A DNA stretch of 61,513 nucleotides from Stagnimonas sp. (GTDB taxonomy: Bacteria > Pseudomonadota > Gammaproteobacteria > Nevskiales > Nevskiaceae). Location: contig JAUYNO010000066.1 of the NCBI GenBank assembly GCA_030696045.1, positions 1-61,513 on the forward strand, given 5' to 3'. The notes under the pieces were generated by a model. The model was not told the DNA's origin and made no database searches. It saw only the letters and a program-made list of their open reading frames with translations. A program made the position numbers and the translations under genes. Positions 25,094 through 33,416 of this stretch are shown one piece after another. Within the stretch, counting starts at the first letter, position 1; each line of letters begins with the position of its first letter.

Positions 25094-26062
25094 ATGCGCC
25101 CAGCTTTCCGTTGGATTGCCGTCCTGTCCGCCGCCCTGCTCGGTACTTCGCTGGCGGGGGCCCAGCCCTACCCCAACAAACCCATCAAGGCGGTGGTGCC
25201 GTTTGCCGCCGGCAGCGCCACCGACCAGATCGGGCGTGCGTTCGCGGCGAAGATGTCGGAAACCCTGGGCCAGACGATCGTCGTGGACAACAAGCCCGGC
25301 GTGAACGGCATGCTCGGGGCGGACGCGGTCGCCAAGGCCGCGCCGGACGGCTACACCATCCTCATCGGCACCAACAGCACCAACGCGGCGCTCAAGAGCC
25401 TGATGAAGAAGCTCCCGTACGACCAGGACACCGCCTTCACGCCCGTGGCCTACATGGGCTCGGTGCCGCTGATCGTCGGCGTCAACAACGACGTCCCGGC
25501 CAGGACGCTGAAGGAGTTCGTGGACCTCGCCAGGAGCAAACCGGGCCACGTCACCTTCGCCAGTGCCAGCACCTCGCAGCTGGTCTCCTCGGAAATGCTG
25601 GCCGGCATGGCAGGCATTCAGATGACCAACGTGCCGTACAAGAGCGGCCCCGCCGCCATGACGGACCTGATCGGCGGCCAGGTGATGATGTTCACCGCCG
25701 ACTTCGCCGTGATGCTGCCGCAGGTCCGGGGCGGCAAGGTCCGCGGGCTGGCCGTGACGTCCACCAGGCGCTCGCCGGCCGTGCCCGAACTGCCAACCGT
25801 CAACGAGGCGCTGGGGCTGAAGGACTACGAGCTGATCGCTTACTTCGCCGTCTTCGCGCCGGCGGGCACGCCGCCGGACGTCGTCGCCAGGCTCAATGCC
25901 GCCGTCAACGCCGCCGCGCAGAGCAAGGAGATCCAGGACAAGTTCGCGCCCATCGGCTTCGCCGTCGAGCCCGGAACGCCCGACGCGCTGGCCCAGCGCA
26001 GCAAGGTGGAAACGGCCAAGTGGGCCAAGGCCATCAAGGACGCGAAGATCGAGCCGCAGTAA
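25094..26062 (+). CDS. Bug-family (TctC) tripartite tricarboxylate transporter binding protein
   Basis: 322 residues. Signal peptide MRPAFRWIAVLSAALLGTSLAGAQ, then the Bug beginning YPNKPIKAVVPFAAGSATDQIGR and VDNKPGVNGMLGADAVAKAAPDGYT. Later conserved blocks (LPYDQDTAFTPV, VPYKSGPAAMTDLIGGQV, FAPAGTPPDVVARLNAAV) are all present, so it should be functional. AAGGAG sits before the ATG. It follows the AtuA-type pair by 35 bases and may import the acid that they degrade; the substrate is unknown. Confidence 0.93.
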   Translation: MRPAFRWIAVLSAALLGTSLAGAQPYPNKPIKAVVPFAAGSATDQIGRAFAAKMSETLGQTIVVDNKPGVNGMLGADAVAKAAPDGYTILIGTNSTNAALKSLMKKLPYDQDTAFTPVAYMGSVPLIVGVNNDVPARTLKEFVDLARSKPGHVTFASASTSQLVSSEMLAGMAGIQMTNVPYKSGPAAMTDLIGGQVMMFTADFAVMLPQVRGGKVRGLAVTSTRRSPAVPELPTVNEALGLKDYELIAYFAVFAPAGTPPDVVARLNAAVNAAAQSKEIQDKFAPIGFAVEPGTPDALAQRSKVETAKWAKAIKDAKIEPQ

Positions 26063-26145
26063 GCCAGGCGCCTCGACGTTTGCGCGCGGTCAAGGACGCG
26101 CCCCGATCGGCGGCATAGGGTTAACCGGGCTCCCGGAGCCCTGCC

Positions 26146-26796
26146 ATGCTGCCCTTCACCCACGCCGAGTTCATCGAGGTCTTTGCCCGCTACAACGAGA
26201 ACGTCTGGCCGGCGCAGGGGGTGGCGTACCTGCTGGCGATCGCGATGCTGGCGGCGATCGCCGTCCGGTGGCGCCATTCTGGCCGTTTGGCCGCCGGCGG
26301 GCTGGCCCTCATGTGGCTGTGGACCGGCATCGCGTACCACGGCATCCACTTCTCCGCGATCAACCGGGCAGCGTACCTGTTCGGCGCGCTGTTCGTGGTC
26401 CAGGCCCTGCTGCTGATTCGTGCGGCGCTCGCGAACCGGCTGCGATTCGCCACTGTCGGCAAGACCCGGCCATGGCTCGGTTGGGGACTGGTGGCCTACG
26501 CGACCATCCTTTACCCGATGCTGGGCCTGTGGGTCGGCCTTCGACCGGTCGAAGTGCCGATGTTCGGCATCACGCCATGCCCGGTCACGATCTTCACGTT
26601 CGGCATCTTCCTGCTGTCCGCGACGCCGGTGCCGCGCTGGCTGGTGGTGGTGCCGGTGCTCTGGGCACTGGTCGGCGGCAGCGCGGCCTTCCTGCTCCAC
26701 GTGCCGCAGGATTGGGTGCTGGTGCTCAGCGGGCTCTCGGTGATCCTCCTGCTGCGCCCGGGTGATAGCATGGCCGCCGCACGTTTCAAGGAGTAG
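26146..26796 (+). CDS. DUF6064-type multi-pass membrane protein
   Basis: 216 residues with about six hydrophobic segments. The start LPFTHAEFIEVFARYNENVWPAQ and the later GITPCPVTIFTFGIFLL are typical of the DUF6064 family of inner-membrane proteins. Function unknown. Its stop codon lies inside the ribosome site (AAGGAGTAG) of the next gene, so the two are likely co-translated. Confidence 0.82.
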   Translation: MLPFTHAEFIEVFARYNENVWPAQGVAYLLAIAMLAAIAVRWRHSGRLAAGGLALMWLWTGIAYHGIHFSAINRAAYLFGALFVVQALLLIRAALANRLRFATVGKTRPWLGWGLVAYATILYPMLGLWVGLRPVEVPMFGITPCPVTIFTFGIFLLSATPVPRWLVVVPVLWALVGGSAAFLLHVPQDWVLVLSGLSVILLLRPGDSMAAARFKE

Positions 26797-26799
26797 CAC

Positions 26800-27657
26800 G
26801 TGGCACACATCGCATTTCTCGGCACCGGCCTGCTCGGTGCCGCTTTCGCCGAAGGCGCAGCCAAACGCGGCGACACCGTCACCGCATGGAACCGTTCCCA
26901 GGACAAGCTGGCTGCGCTCGCGCCGTTCGGCGTGAAGCCGGCCGCGACGCCGGCCGAGGCGGTGCGCGGCGCGGCGCGCGTGCACATCGTGCTGAAGGAC
27001 GACGCGGTGGTGGAGGAAGCGATCGCCGCCGCGCGGCCCGGACTGGCCGCGGATGCCGTCATCATCGACCACACCACCACGCTGCCCGCGCTCACCGCGC
27101 AGCGCTCGCAGCGGCTCAACGCGCAAGGCGTCAAGTACCTGCATTGCCCCGTGTTCATGGGCCCGCCGGCGGCGCGCGACGCCAAGGGCTCGATGCTGGT
27201 CGCCGGGCCGAAGGCGCTGTTCGAGTCCGTGAAGGCCGAACTTTCAGCGATGACCGGCCGGCTGGAATACATGGGCGAGCGGGCGGACCTCGCGGCCGCC
27301 AACAAGCTGTTCGGCAACGCGATGATCATCAGCGTCTCCGCCGCCATGGCCGACATCCTCACCCTGGCCCAGGCCAGCGACGTGCCGCCCCAGGACGCGG
27401 TGAAGCTGCTCGGCCTGCTCGACCTGAACGCGATGGTGGCCGGGCGCGGCGGCAACATGGCCAAGGGCAATTTCGCCGCGAGTTTCGAGCTGGCGATGGC
27501 GCGCAAGGACGTGCGACTGATGCTGGAAACCGGCGGTGACCGGCCCATGGCCGTGCTGCCGGGGATCGCGGCCCGCATGGATCAGCTGATCGCCGCGGGC
27601 CATGGCGCGAAGGACGCCAGCGTGCTGGGCATCGACGCGGTGCGCCCCGCCGCCTGA
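26800..27657 (+). CDS. NAD(P)-dependent beta-hydroxyacid dehydrogenase family protein
   Basis: 285 residues from a GTG start at 26800 preceded by AAGGAG. The N-terminal Rossmann motif is FLGTGLLGAAFAEG, with HCPVFMGPPAARDAKGSMLVAG as the substrate-binding DxxVSGG-like segment and the catalytic lysine in AANKLFGNAM (usually KxxxN). It belongs to the 3-hydroxyisobutyrate/tartronate-semialdehyde reductase family. The P-V-F-M-G-P variant of the usual PVSGG suggests an imine-reductase-like or otherwise atypical substrate. Confidence 0.87.
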   Translation: MAHIAFLGTGLLGAAFAEGAAKRGDTVTAWNRSQDKLAALAPFGVKPAATPAEAVRGAARVHIVLKDDAVVEEAIAAARPGLAADAVIIDHTTTLPALTAQRSQRLNAQGVKYLHCPVFMGPPAARDAKGSMLVAGPKALFESVKAELSAMTGRLEYMGERADLAAANKLFGNAMIISVSAAMADILTLAQASDVPPQDAVKLLGLLDLNAMVAGRGGNMAKGNFAASFELAMARKDVRLMLETGGDRPMAVLPGIAARMDQLIAAGHGAKDASVLGIDAVRPAA

Positions 27658-27781
27658 CGGCCCGGCAAGCGCCTGCGCAAGACGGGGCCGCGCCGTACGG
27701 CCCGAGTCCGCTCTTTCCTACAACCGCGCGCGCGGCGCGGAAGAACACTTCGTCCACGAACCGTGTACAGAGGTGGCCGCC

Positions 27782-28105
27782 GTGCAAGAGTCGAGTTTCT
27801 GCTCCTTGTTGTATCGCTACTTTTTCTTCGGCTGGCTGTTCAAGGACGTCGGTAACGGAGACATGTTCGAAAGGGCCGCCGCGGTGCGGCACAACCGCGA
27901 GCAGGCGCGCTGGCTTCCGACCTACATGATGCGCTGGCTGTGGTGGGGGCTCGCGTTCTGGACCCTGGGCAGCGTGGCCGAGCTGATCCTCGACGCCGCG
28001 ATCCTGTCCACCTTCCTTTACGCGGCCGGCTCGCTGAGCGTGCCGTTCAACGTGGCCATCGCCGCCGCGTGGATCGGCCTGAAGGGCACGCACGGGCCGG
28101 TCTGA
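27782..28105 (+). CDS. Small membrane protein of unknown function
   Basis: 107 residues, taking the GTG at 27782 with AGAGG upstream as start; a GTG twelve bases before is an alternative. It begins MQESSFCSLLYRYFFFGWLFKDV, an aromatic-rich amphipathic stretch, then RWLPTYMMRWLWWGLAFWTLGSVAELIL and a second hydrophobic region to the end. Two or three membrane segments are likely. No named family. A TTCCTACA motif is 60 bases upstream. Confidence 0.6.
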   Translation: MQESSFCSLLYRYFFFGWLFKDVGNGDMFERAAAVRHNREQARWLPTYMMRWLWWGLAFWTLGSVAELILDAAILSTFLYAAGSLSVPFNVAIAAAWIGLKGTHGPV

Positions 28106-28190
28106 GCGCACCGGGCGCAGCCGGCTTGCGCCAGGTCAAATCCATGCCGCCAGTGGGTCCGCAGAATTCGGCTCTGCGAGAGCGCTGCTC

Positions 28191-28403
28191 ATGGCCAGGA
28201 AATTCCCGATCCATCCCCTGCACCCAGAGCGAAACTGCTGGGGTTGCGACAAGTATTGCCCGTCCGGTTCGCTGGCCTGCGGCAACGGATCGGAGCGCAC
28301 GCAGCACCCGGTGGAGCTGTTCGGCGACGACTGGGCGCACGAAGGGCTGGACCCGTTCGCCGGCGACCCCATTGCGAATCCTGCGAAGATCACGCCATCC
28401 TGA
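28191..28403 (+). CDS. DUF3079 family protein
   Basis: 70 residues. FPIHPLHPERNCWGCDKYCPSGSLACGNGSERTQHPVELFGDDW is the whole conserved core of DUF3079, with four cysteines (CWGCDKYC and LAC) that could bind a metal. Function unknown. It is 10 bases ahead of the thiamine-binding-like gene and on the same strand. Confidence 0.88.
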   Translation: MARKFPIHPLHPERNCWGCDKYCPSGSLACGNGSERTQHPVELFGDDWAHEGLDPFAGDPIANPAKITPS

Positions 28404-28413
28404 GGGGAAAGAA

Positions 28414-28722
28414 ATGGTCCTGCTTGAATTCGCGATGGCGCCCCATGGGCAGGGCGAGAGCCTCGGCACCCATGTTGCCCGCATCCTCGACGTCATCGAC
28501 CGGAGCGGCGTGGCTTACCAGCTCACGCCGATGGGCACGATCCTCGAAGGGGATTGGGACGACGTGATGGCCGTGGTGACCGCCTGCTTCAAGACCCTGC
28601 AGGCCGATGGCGCGCGCATCGGCATGAACCTGAAGGTCGATTACCGCGCCGGGCCCGACTCGCGCCTGCGCAGCAAGATCGAGACCGTGGAGGCGCACCT
28701 CGGGCGCAAGCTCAGGACCTAG
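28414..28722 (+). CDS. MTH1187/YkoF-type thiamine-binding family protein
   Basis: 102 residues from the ATG at 28414. Start VLLEFAMAPHGQGESLGTHVARILDVIDRSGVAYQLTPMGTILEGDWDDVMAVV matches the MTH1187 (DUF77) ferredoxin-like fold; relatives bind thiamine or its hydroxymethylpyrimidine part. Small cytoplasmic oligomeric protein. Its end overlaps the convergent SnoaL-like gene by eleven bases. Confidence 0.87.
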   Translation: MVLLEFAMAPHGQGESLGTHVARILDVIDRSGVAYQLTPMGTILEGDWDDVMAVVTACFKTLQADGARIGMNLKVDYRAGPDSRLRSKIETVEAHLGRKLRT

Positions 28723-29143
28723 CCCGGCGCTTCAGCCACCGCATCAGCAGCCCGATGACGGGCAGCTTCTCGTACACCTCTTCGGCGGCGTCCCAGTAGT
28801 CGCGGTGCGAGCGGATGCGCCCGTCCGCCGCCAGCACCAGGTGCGAAGCGCCGCGCACGACCTGCGTGCGGCCTTTCATGAAGCTCCGGTAGCGGAACTG
28901 GAACTCCCAGACCAGCCAGCATTCCGCGCCCTGTGCCATCTGTTGCGTGACGACGAAGCGGGGCTGGTCGAGTGCGTCGAACATGTGGGCGTAGACGCGC
29001 TGGATGGCGTCGAGGCCCCTCACGTCGTTGAACGGGTCCTTGAAGTACGCGTCGTCGCAGTAGTACTCGTGCAGGCGCTGCACGTCCGCCGGCGCGAAGG
29101 TCTCGAAAAGCGAGACGATGCGCTGGTTGGCGGCGTCCCTCAT
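28712..29143 (-). CDS. SnoaL-like/NTF2-fold protein, last gene of the lipid operon
   Basis: 143 residues. LFETFAPADVQRLHEYYCDDAYFKDPFNDVRGLDAIQRVYAHMF is a typical SnoaL-like beginning, ending with RSHRDYWDAAEEVYEKLPVIGLLMRWLK, in which a hydrophobic C-terminus may touch the membrane. Such folds serve as isomerases, hydrolases or small binding domains. Its ATG overlaps the SDR stop by four bases. The role in the pathway is unknown. Confidence 0.85.
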   Translation of the reverse strand: MRDAANQRIVSLFETFAPADVQRLHEYYCDDAYFKDPFNDVRGLDAIQRVYAHMFDALDQPRFVVTQQMAQGAECWLVWEFQFRYRSFMKGRTQVVRGASHLVLAADGRIRSHRDYWDAAEEVYEKLPVIGLLMRWLKRRARS

Positions 29144-29922
29144 GCCCCGGTCCCGCGGCGCACCAGCGCCTGGTAAAGCCCGAACGGCAACAGCGACAGC
29201 AGCTTCATCGGCCACGTGAAGCGCCGCGGGAAGTGGATCTCGAACCGGCCGGCGGACCAGCCGCGCAGCATCCGCCGCGCCGCCTCGGCGGGGCTGATCA
29301 TGGCCGGCATGGGAAAGCTGTTCTGCGCGGTGAGCGGCGTGTCCACGAAGCCCGGGTTGACGACACTGACGCCGATGCCGCGGGGCCGCAGTTCGAGGTA
29401 CAGGGATTCCGCCAGGTGGATCAGGGCCGCCTTGGTCGGGCCGTAGCCGAGGCTGCGCGGCAGGCCGCGGTAGCCGGCCACGCTGCCCAGCAGGCTGAGA
29501 TGGCCTCGTCCCTCGCGCAGCAGGGACGGCATCACGGCGTGCACCACATGCAATGCGCCGAGGTAGTTCACCTCCTGGTGGCGGAGCATCTCGTCCAGCT
29601 CGAAGTCGTCGGCGGACTGCGCACGGAAATGGCCTGCGCAATAGACGACGAGGTCCAGAGGGCCGTCGGCGAGGATCGCATCGGCAACGGCCCGCACCTC
29701 CCCGCCATCGCACACATCGAGCGGGAACGACACCGCGCCCGGGCGATGCGCGATGAAATGGCTCAATGCGGCGGCGTTGCGGGCCGACACATACACGGTG
29801 GCGCCGCGCGCATGCAGGTCCACCGCCGTGGCCCGGCCGATGCCGCTGGATGCGCCGACCAGCCAGACACGCAGGCCGCGCCAGTCGGCGAGGGGCGGAT
29901 TCAGTCCCGAGCCGAGGCTCAT
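29140..29922 (-). CDS. Short-chain dehydrogenase/reductase
   Basis: 260 residues from the ATG at 29922. Cofactor motif VGASSGIGRA (TGxxxGxG type), VVYCAGHF (NNAG site), the catalytic Ser in LLGSVAG and the Tyr-x-x-x-Lys pair in YGPTKAAL. The C-terminus carries a hydrophobic stretch (WPMKLLSLLPFGLYQALV) that fits a membrane-associated enzyme acting on a lipid. In Rhodobacter sphaeroides an SDR occupies the same place (RSP_1087) in a singlet-oxygen-induced operon. Four-base overlaps tie it to both neighbours. Confidence 0.9.
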   Translation of the reverse strand: MSLGSGLNPPLADWRGLRVWLVGASSGIGRATAVDLHARGATVYVSARNAAALSHFIAHRPGAVSFPLDVCDGGEVRAVADAILADGPLDLVVYCAGHFRAQSADDFELDEMLRHQEVNYLGALHVVHAVMPSLLREGRGHLSLLGSVAGYRGLPRSLGYGPTKAALIHLAESLYLELRPRGIGVSVVNPGFVDTPLTAQNSFPMPAMISPAEAARRMLRGWSAGRFEIHFPRRFTWPMKLLSLLPFGLYQALVRRGTGA

Positions 29923-30449
29923 GGCCGCCTCGTGAAGGACAGCGTCACTTCGCCCAGCTTCACGCCGAACTTGGACATGGTCGTCTTGTTCAGCATCACC
30001 CGGTCGTCCATCAAGACCATCCAGTCGTCCATCTGCACGTGCCAGGTGCGGCCGTCGACCGGCAGCGCGAGCGTGTAGTTCCAGCGCAGCGCATTGCCTC
30101 GCGCCTGGCCCGTCGCGGTGCCGACGACGTCGTCGGCCTGCCCCGTGTACGCACCGTCCGCGCCGCGCCGGACGCGCCAGATGCGGCGCTGCTTCGTGCC
30201 GTCCGAATACGTGAAGTCCTCGTCGAGCACGCCCTCGTCGCCCTGCCACGTGCATTCCATCCGGACGATGAAGCGCCGGGCGATCTTGCCCGAGCGGTCG
30301 GTGAAGATGCCCCAGCCATCGACGCGCCCGTTGAAGTAGGCGCGCAGGTCCAGCGCCGGTTTCTCGCCGGCGTACTCGCCGATCCCGGGGCCGGCGCAAC
30401 CGGCCAGGGCCAGCGCGCCCAGGGCAATGCAGGCAGTGCGTCTTGTCAT
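29919..30449 (-). CDS. DUF3833 lipoprotein
   Basis: 176 residues. Lipoprotein signal MTRRTACIALGALALAGCAG with lipobox LAGC. The mature part has the DUF3833 blocks: KPALDLRAYFNGRVDGWGIFTDRSGK, RFIVRMECTW, LDEDFTYSDG and DWMVLMDDRVMLNKTTMSKFG. It is probably a lipocalin-like periplasmic lipid binder; that fold is inferred. It lies between the MFS carrier and the SDR with 4-base overlaps on both sides. Confidence 0.9.
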   Translation of the reverse strand: MTRRTACIALGALALAGCAGPGIGEYAGEKPALDLRAYFNGRVDGWGIFTDRSGKIARRFIVRMECTWQGDEGVLDEDFTYSDGTKQRRIWRVRRGADGAYTGQADDVVGTATGQARGNALRWNYTLALPVDGRTWHVQMDDWMVLMDDRVMLNKTTMSKFGVKLGEVTLSFTRRP

Positions 30450-31699
30450 GTGGAGTCTCCGTGCCGGCGGACCAGCGAGTAAAGAAGCAGGGCCGCCGCG
30501 GCCTTCAGGACGCACGGCAGCAGGGTGTAGGCGGCGGTGAGCGCCTGCAGCGCGCCCGGGTCGCGCGTGCCCGGCACGTAGCCGGCCAGCGCGAGGAGCG
30601 GCAATGCGAGTCCCGCCGCCAGCGCGAGGTTGAGCTTGGAGGCGAAGTTCCACCAGCCGAAGTAAGCGCCCTCGCCGCCGCCGGCATGGCCGCCGGCGCG
30701 CACGGTGCCGGCGAGCAGCGCCGCGGGTAACGCCAGGTCGGTGCCGAGCGCCGCGCCCGAGGCGATGCAGATTGCGAGGAACGCGTAGCCGTCGCCCGGG
30801 CCCAGCGCCGCGGCACCGGCAAACGCGGCGATGGCGGTGAACATGCCCGCGATCCAGGTGCGCTCCAGGCCCAGGCGCGGCACAAGGCGCAGCCACAGGG
30901 GAATCGCGAGCGCTGCGGCCAGGAAGTAGCTGCCCAGGAAGAGCGGCTGCATCGCCGCCGGTGCCTGCAGCCGGTCCTGCACGAAGAACAGCACCAGCGT
31001 CGCGGGCACCGCGCTCGCGACCCCGTTGAGCACGAACACGGCGAGAAGCCGGCGAAACGCGGGTTGCTGCCATGGCCCGGTCCAGCCCGGGGGCCGGGCG
31101 TGCGTCATCGCTGCCGGCCGCAGCCCGCTGCGCCATGCGGCCCAGCCGAGCGCGAGGGCGAGGCCCAGCGCCACCGCGGTCGCGGGAAAGCCGGCCACCA
31201 GCGGCAGGGCGCTGGCGATGAGCACGCCGCAAAGGCCGAACGTCTCGCGCCACGCAACGACGCGGCTGCGCTGCACCGGGTCGCCGCCCAGCATCGCGCC
31301 CCAGGCCTGGTGCGCGATGGTGAGCGCGCTGTACGCCACGTAGGTGAGCACCAGGGCGAGTGCCGCCCAGGCCAGCAGCGCCCGCGGCTCGCGCACCGGC
31401 GGGAAAAACAGCAGCGCGAACCCGAGTGCGAGGCACGCGGCACTGGCGGCGCCCAGGCGCAGCACCGCGACGGCCGAGCGGGCGAACAGCCGGTCCACAA
31501 CGCGGCCCAGCCAGGGGTCCAGGAACGCATCCAGCAGGCGCGATGCGAGCAGCAGCGCGCCCAGCGCGGCGAGCGGCACGCCGAACTCGCGCGCGTAGTG
31601 GTTCGGCAGCAGCACATAGAGCGGCAACGCAGCGAAGGCGAGCGGCAGCCCCAGCAGGCCGTAGCGCCAGCCTTGCGCCGCCGTGAACGAGGCATTCAA
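30446..31699 (-). CDS. MFS transporter (GPH/MFS_2-like), TTG start
   Basis: 417 residues. No ATG is available near the start; a TTG at 31699 preceded by GGAG at 7 bases overlaps the upstream stop as TTGA, in the same style as the ATGA and GTGA overlaps in this operon. About twelve membrane segments. DPWLGRVVDRLFARS resembles the loop 2-3 motif of the glycoside-pentoside-hexuronide/Na-melibiose symporter group. Its homologue in the R. sphaeroides operon is RSP_1089. Cargo unknown; a lipid or lipid precursor is an inference from context. Confidence 0.87.
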   Translation of the reverse strand: MNASFTAAQGWRYGLLGLPLAFAALPLYVLLPNHYAREFGVPLAALGALLLASRLLDAFLDPWLGRVVDRLFARSAVAVLRLGAASAACLALGFALLFFPPVREPRALLAWAALALVLTYVAYSALTIAHQAWGAMLGGDPVQRSRVVAWRETFGLCGVLIASALPLVAGFPATAVALGLALALGWAAWRSGLRPAAMTHARPPGWTGPWQQPAFRRLLAVFVLNGVASAVPATLVLFFVQDRLQAPAAMQPLFLGSYFLAAALAIPLWLRLVPRLGLERTWIAGMFTAIAAFAGAAALGPGDGYAFLAICIASGAALGTDLALPAALLAGTVRAGGHAGGGEGAYFGWWNFASKLNLALAAGLALPLLALAGYVPGTRDPGALQALTAAYTLLPCVLKAAAALLLYSLVRRHGDST

Positions 31700-32199
31700 G
31701 GCGGGGCTCCGGAGAGCAGCGCGCGGCGCAGCGCGGGCTGCGATGTCGCCGGGCCGAGCCAGATCGAGAAGAACAGCGCGGCAAAGCGCGGGTCCTCGAT
31801 CGCGCCCGCGTCCCTGCCGTTCACGAGGAAGCGGGCGCCGCGCCCGGGTTCGTGCACGCCAGTGATGCGATCGCCCGGCCTCACGTCGGGCAGCACGCGC
31901 TCGAGCGCGGCACGCCAGCGGTCGGCGTCGGTGCCGGAGAACTCGCCGGCACGCCGCATCTCGTCGATGGAGCGCTTCGCGATGTCGCTTCCCCGGAAGC
32001 TGCGAAGGTAGGCGAGTTCGAGCGTGAACGCGTGGCGCGCGAACTCCGTGGCTCGGAAACCCGCGGGCGCCCACAGCGCCGCGTCATACGCGTCGAAGCC
32101 GAGCCAGCTCAACCGGCCCTGGCCGACGCGCTCGTGGCCGGCCACCGGGGTCGCGAGGGCGCCGGCGTGCAGCAGGCACGCCGCGAGCAGCGCCGCCAT
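31696..32199 (-). CDS. Chalcone-isomerase-like exported protein
   Basis: 167 residues from the ATG at 32199. Signal peptide MAALLAACLLHAGALATPVAG. The body matches the bacterial chalcone isomerase-like domain: WLGFDAYDAALWAPAGF, FTLELAYLRSFRGSDIAKRSIDEMRR and RFLVNGRDAGAIEDPRFAALFFSIWLGP. Relatives in plants and bacteria bind fatty acids rather than flavonoids, which fits the lipid operon. Only two bases separate it from the cyclopropane-synthase-like gene. Confidence 0.87.
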   Translation of the reverse strand: MAALLAACLLHAGALATPVAGHERVGQGRLSWLGFDAYDAALWAPAGFRATEFARHAFTLELAYLRSFRGSDIAKRSIDEMRRAGEFSGTDADRWRAALERVLPDVRPGDRITGVHEPGRGARFLVNGRDAGAIEDPRFAALFFSIWLGPATSQPALRRALLSGAPP

Positions 32200-32201
32200 C
32201 G

Positions 32202-33416
32202 TCAGCGCCGGCACAGCGTGTACTGCACCACGTCGATGTCCTGGCAGGCGAAAGCCGCTTCGCAGTAGGCGAGATAGAAGTCCCACAGCCGGATGAACCT
32301 TTCGTCGAAACCGAGTGCCACCACGGCAGGCTGCTGCGCCAGGAAGCGCTGGCGCCAGGCCTTGAGCGTGTGCGCGTAGTCCGCACCGAAACCGAACGCC
32401 TCCACCACTTCCAGGCCCGCGGCTTCGGCCTCGCGCTGGAACTCGCGGGGGCAGGGCAGGCAGCCGCCCGGAAAGATGTATTGCTGGATGAAGTCGGTGC
32501 CCTGGATGTAGCGGGGCCACAGCGCATCGTCGATGACGATGGTCTGGATGCAGGCACGGCCGCCTGGCTTCAGCAGCGCGTGCAGCTTGCCGAAGTAAGT
32601 GGGCCAGTAGGCCCGGCCCACCGCTTCCACCATCTCGATGGAGCAGATGGCGTCGAATGGGCCGTCGGCGATATCGCGGTAGTCCAGCAGCCTCAGCTCG
32701 GCCCGGCCCGTGGCGCCGGCCCGCGCCAGCCGCTGCTCGGCGTAGGCCAGTTGCTCCGTAGACAGCGTCACGCCCGTCAGCCGCGCGCCGAAATCGCACA
32801 CGGCCGCTTCCGCGAGAGCGCCCCACCCGCAGCCGATTTCCAGCACGCGGTCTCCGGGCCGCACGTTGGCGGCTGCCAGCGCGCGATGGACCTTGGCGTG
32901 CTGCGCCCGCGCCAGCGGCTGCGCCGGGTCGCCGTCGAACAGCGCGGCCGAATAGTTCATCGTCTCGTCCAGCCACAGGCTGTAGAAGGCGTTGCCCAGG
33001 TCGTAATGCGCGTGGATGTTGCGGCGGCTGCCGCTGCGGTTATTGCGGTTCAGCAGGTGCCGGACGCGGTACGCGAGCCGCCCGAACCAGCTGCCGTACA
33101 CCATGTCCTCGAGCTCGCGCCGGTTGCGCACCAGCAGGTGAAGGAGCTCCGGCAGGGCGGGCGTGGTCCAGTCGCCTTCAAGGTAGCTCTCGGCCAGGCC
33201 GATGTCGCCGCGGGCGAGCACTGCGCCGCACGGGTTCCAGTTGCGCAGCGTGATCGCCGCATGCTGTTCGCCGCTGCCGAAGCGTTGCGTGCTGCCGTCG
33301 GGGAGCCGCACCGTCAAAGTGCCGTGGCGCAGCCTGGCAAGTTGCCGCAGGATCGCGCGCGCCGCGGCGGGCTGAGGCGCGGGGATATGGGGCGGGGTGA
33401 AGGTCGTGGAATTCAT
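32202..33416 (-). CDS. Cyclopropane-fatty-acyl-phospholipid synthase-like methyltransferase
   Basis: 404 residues from the ATG at 33416. The N-terminal substrate domain precedes NIHAHYDLGNAFYSLWLDETMNYSAALF and the SAM site VLEIGCGWGALAEAA, then LDYRDIADGPFDAICSIEMVEAVG and YIFPGGCLPCPREF. It should methylate the double bond of phospholipid acyl chains. Relative to E. coli Cfa, the carbonate-binding His in the LHT segment is Gln here (CIQTIVIDD), as in plant-type and furan-fatty-acid-type enzymes, so the product may be a methyl-branched rather than cyclopropane chain. Overlaps the DUF1365 gene by four bases. Confidence 0.9.
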   Translation of the reverse strand: MNSTTFTPPHIPAPQPAAARAILRQLARLRHGTLTVRLPDGSTQRFGSGEQHAAITLRNWNPCGAVLARGDIGLAESYLEGDWTTPALPELLHLLVRNRRELEDMVYGSWFGRLAYRVRHLLNRNNRSGSRRNIHAHYDLGNAFYSLWLDETMNYSAALFDGDPAQPLARAQHAKVHRALAAANVRPGDRVLEIGCGWGALAEAAVCDFGARLTGVTLSTEQLAYAEQRLARAGATGRAELRLLDYRDIADGPFDAICSIEMVEAVGRAYWPTYFGKLHALLKPGGRACIQTIVIDDALWPRYIQGTDFIQQYIFPGGCLPCPREFQREAEAAGLEVVEAFGFGADYAHTLKAWRQRFLAQQPAVVALGFDERFIRLWDFYLAYCEAAFACQDIDVVQYTLCRR

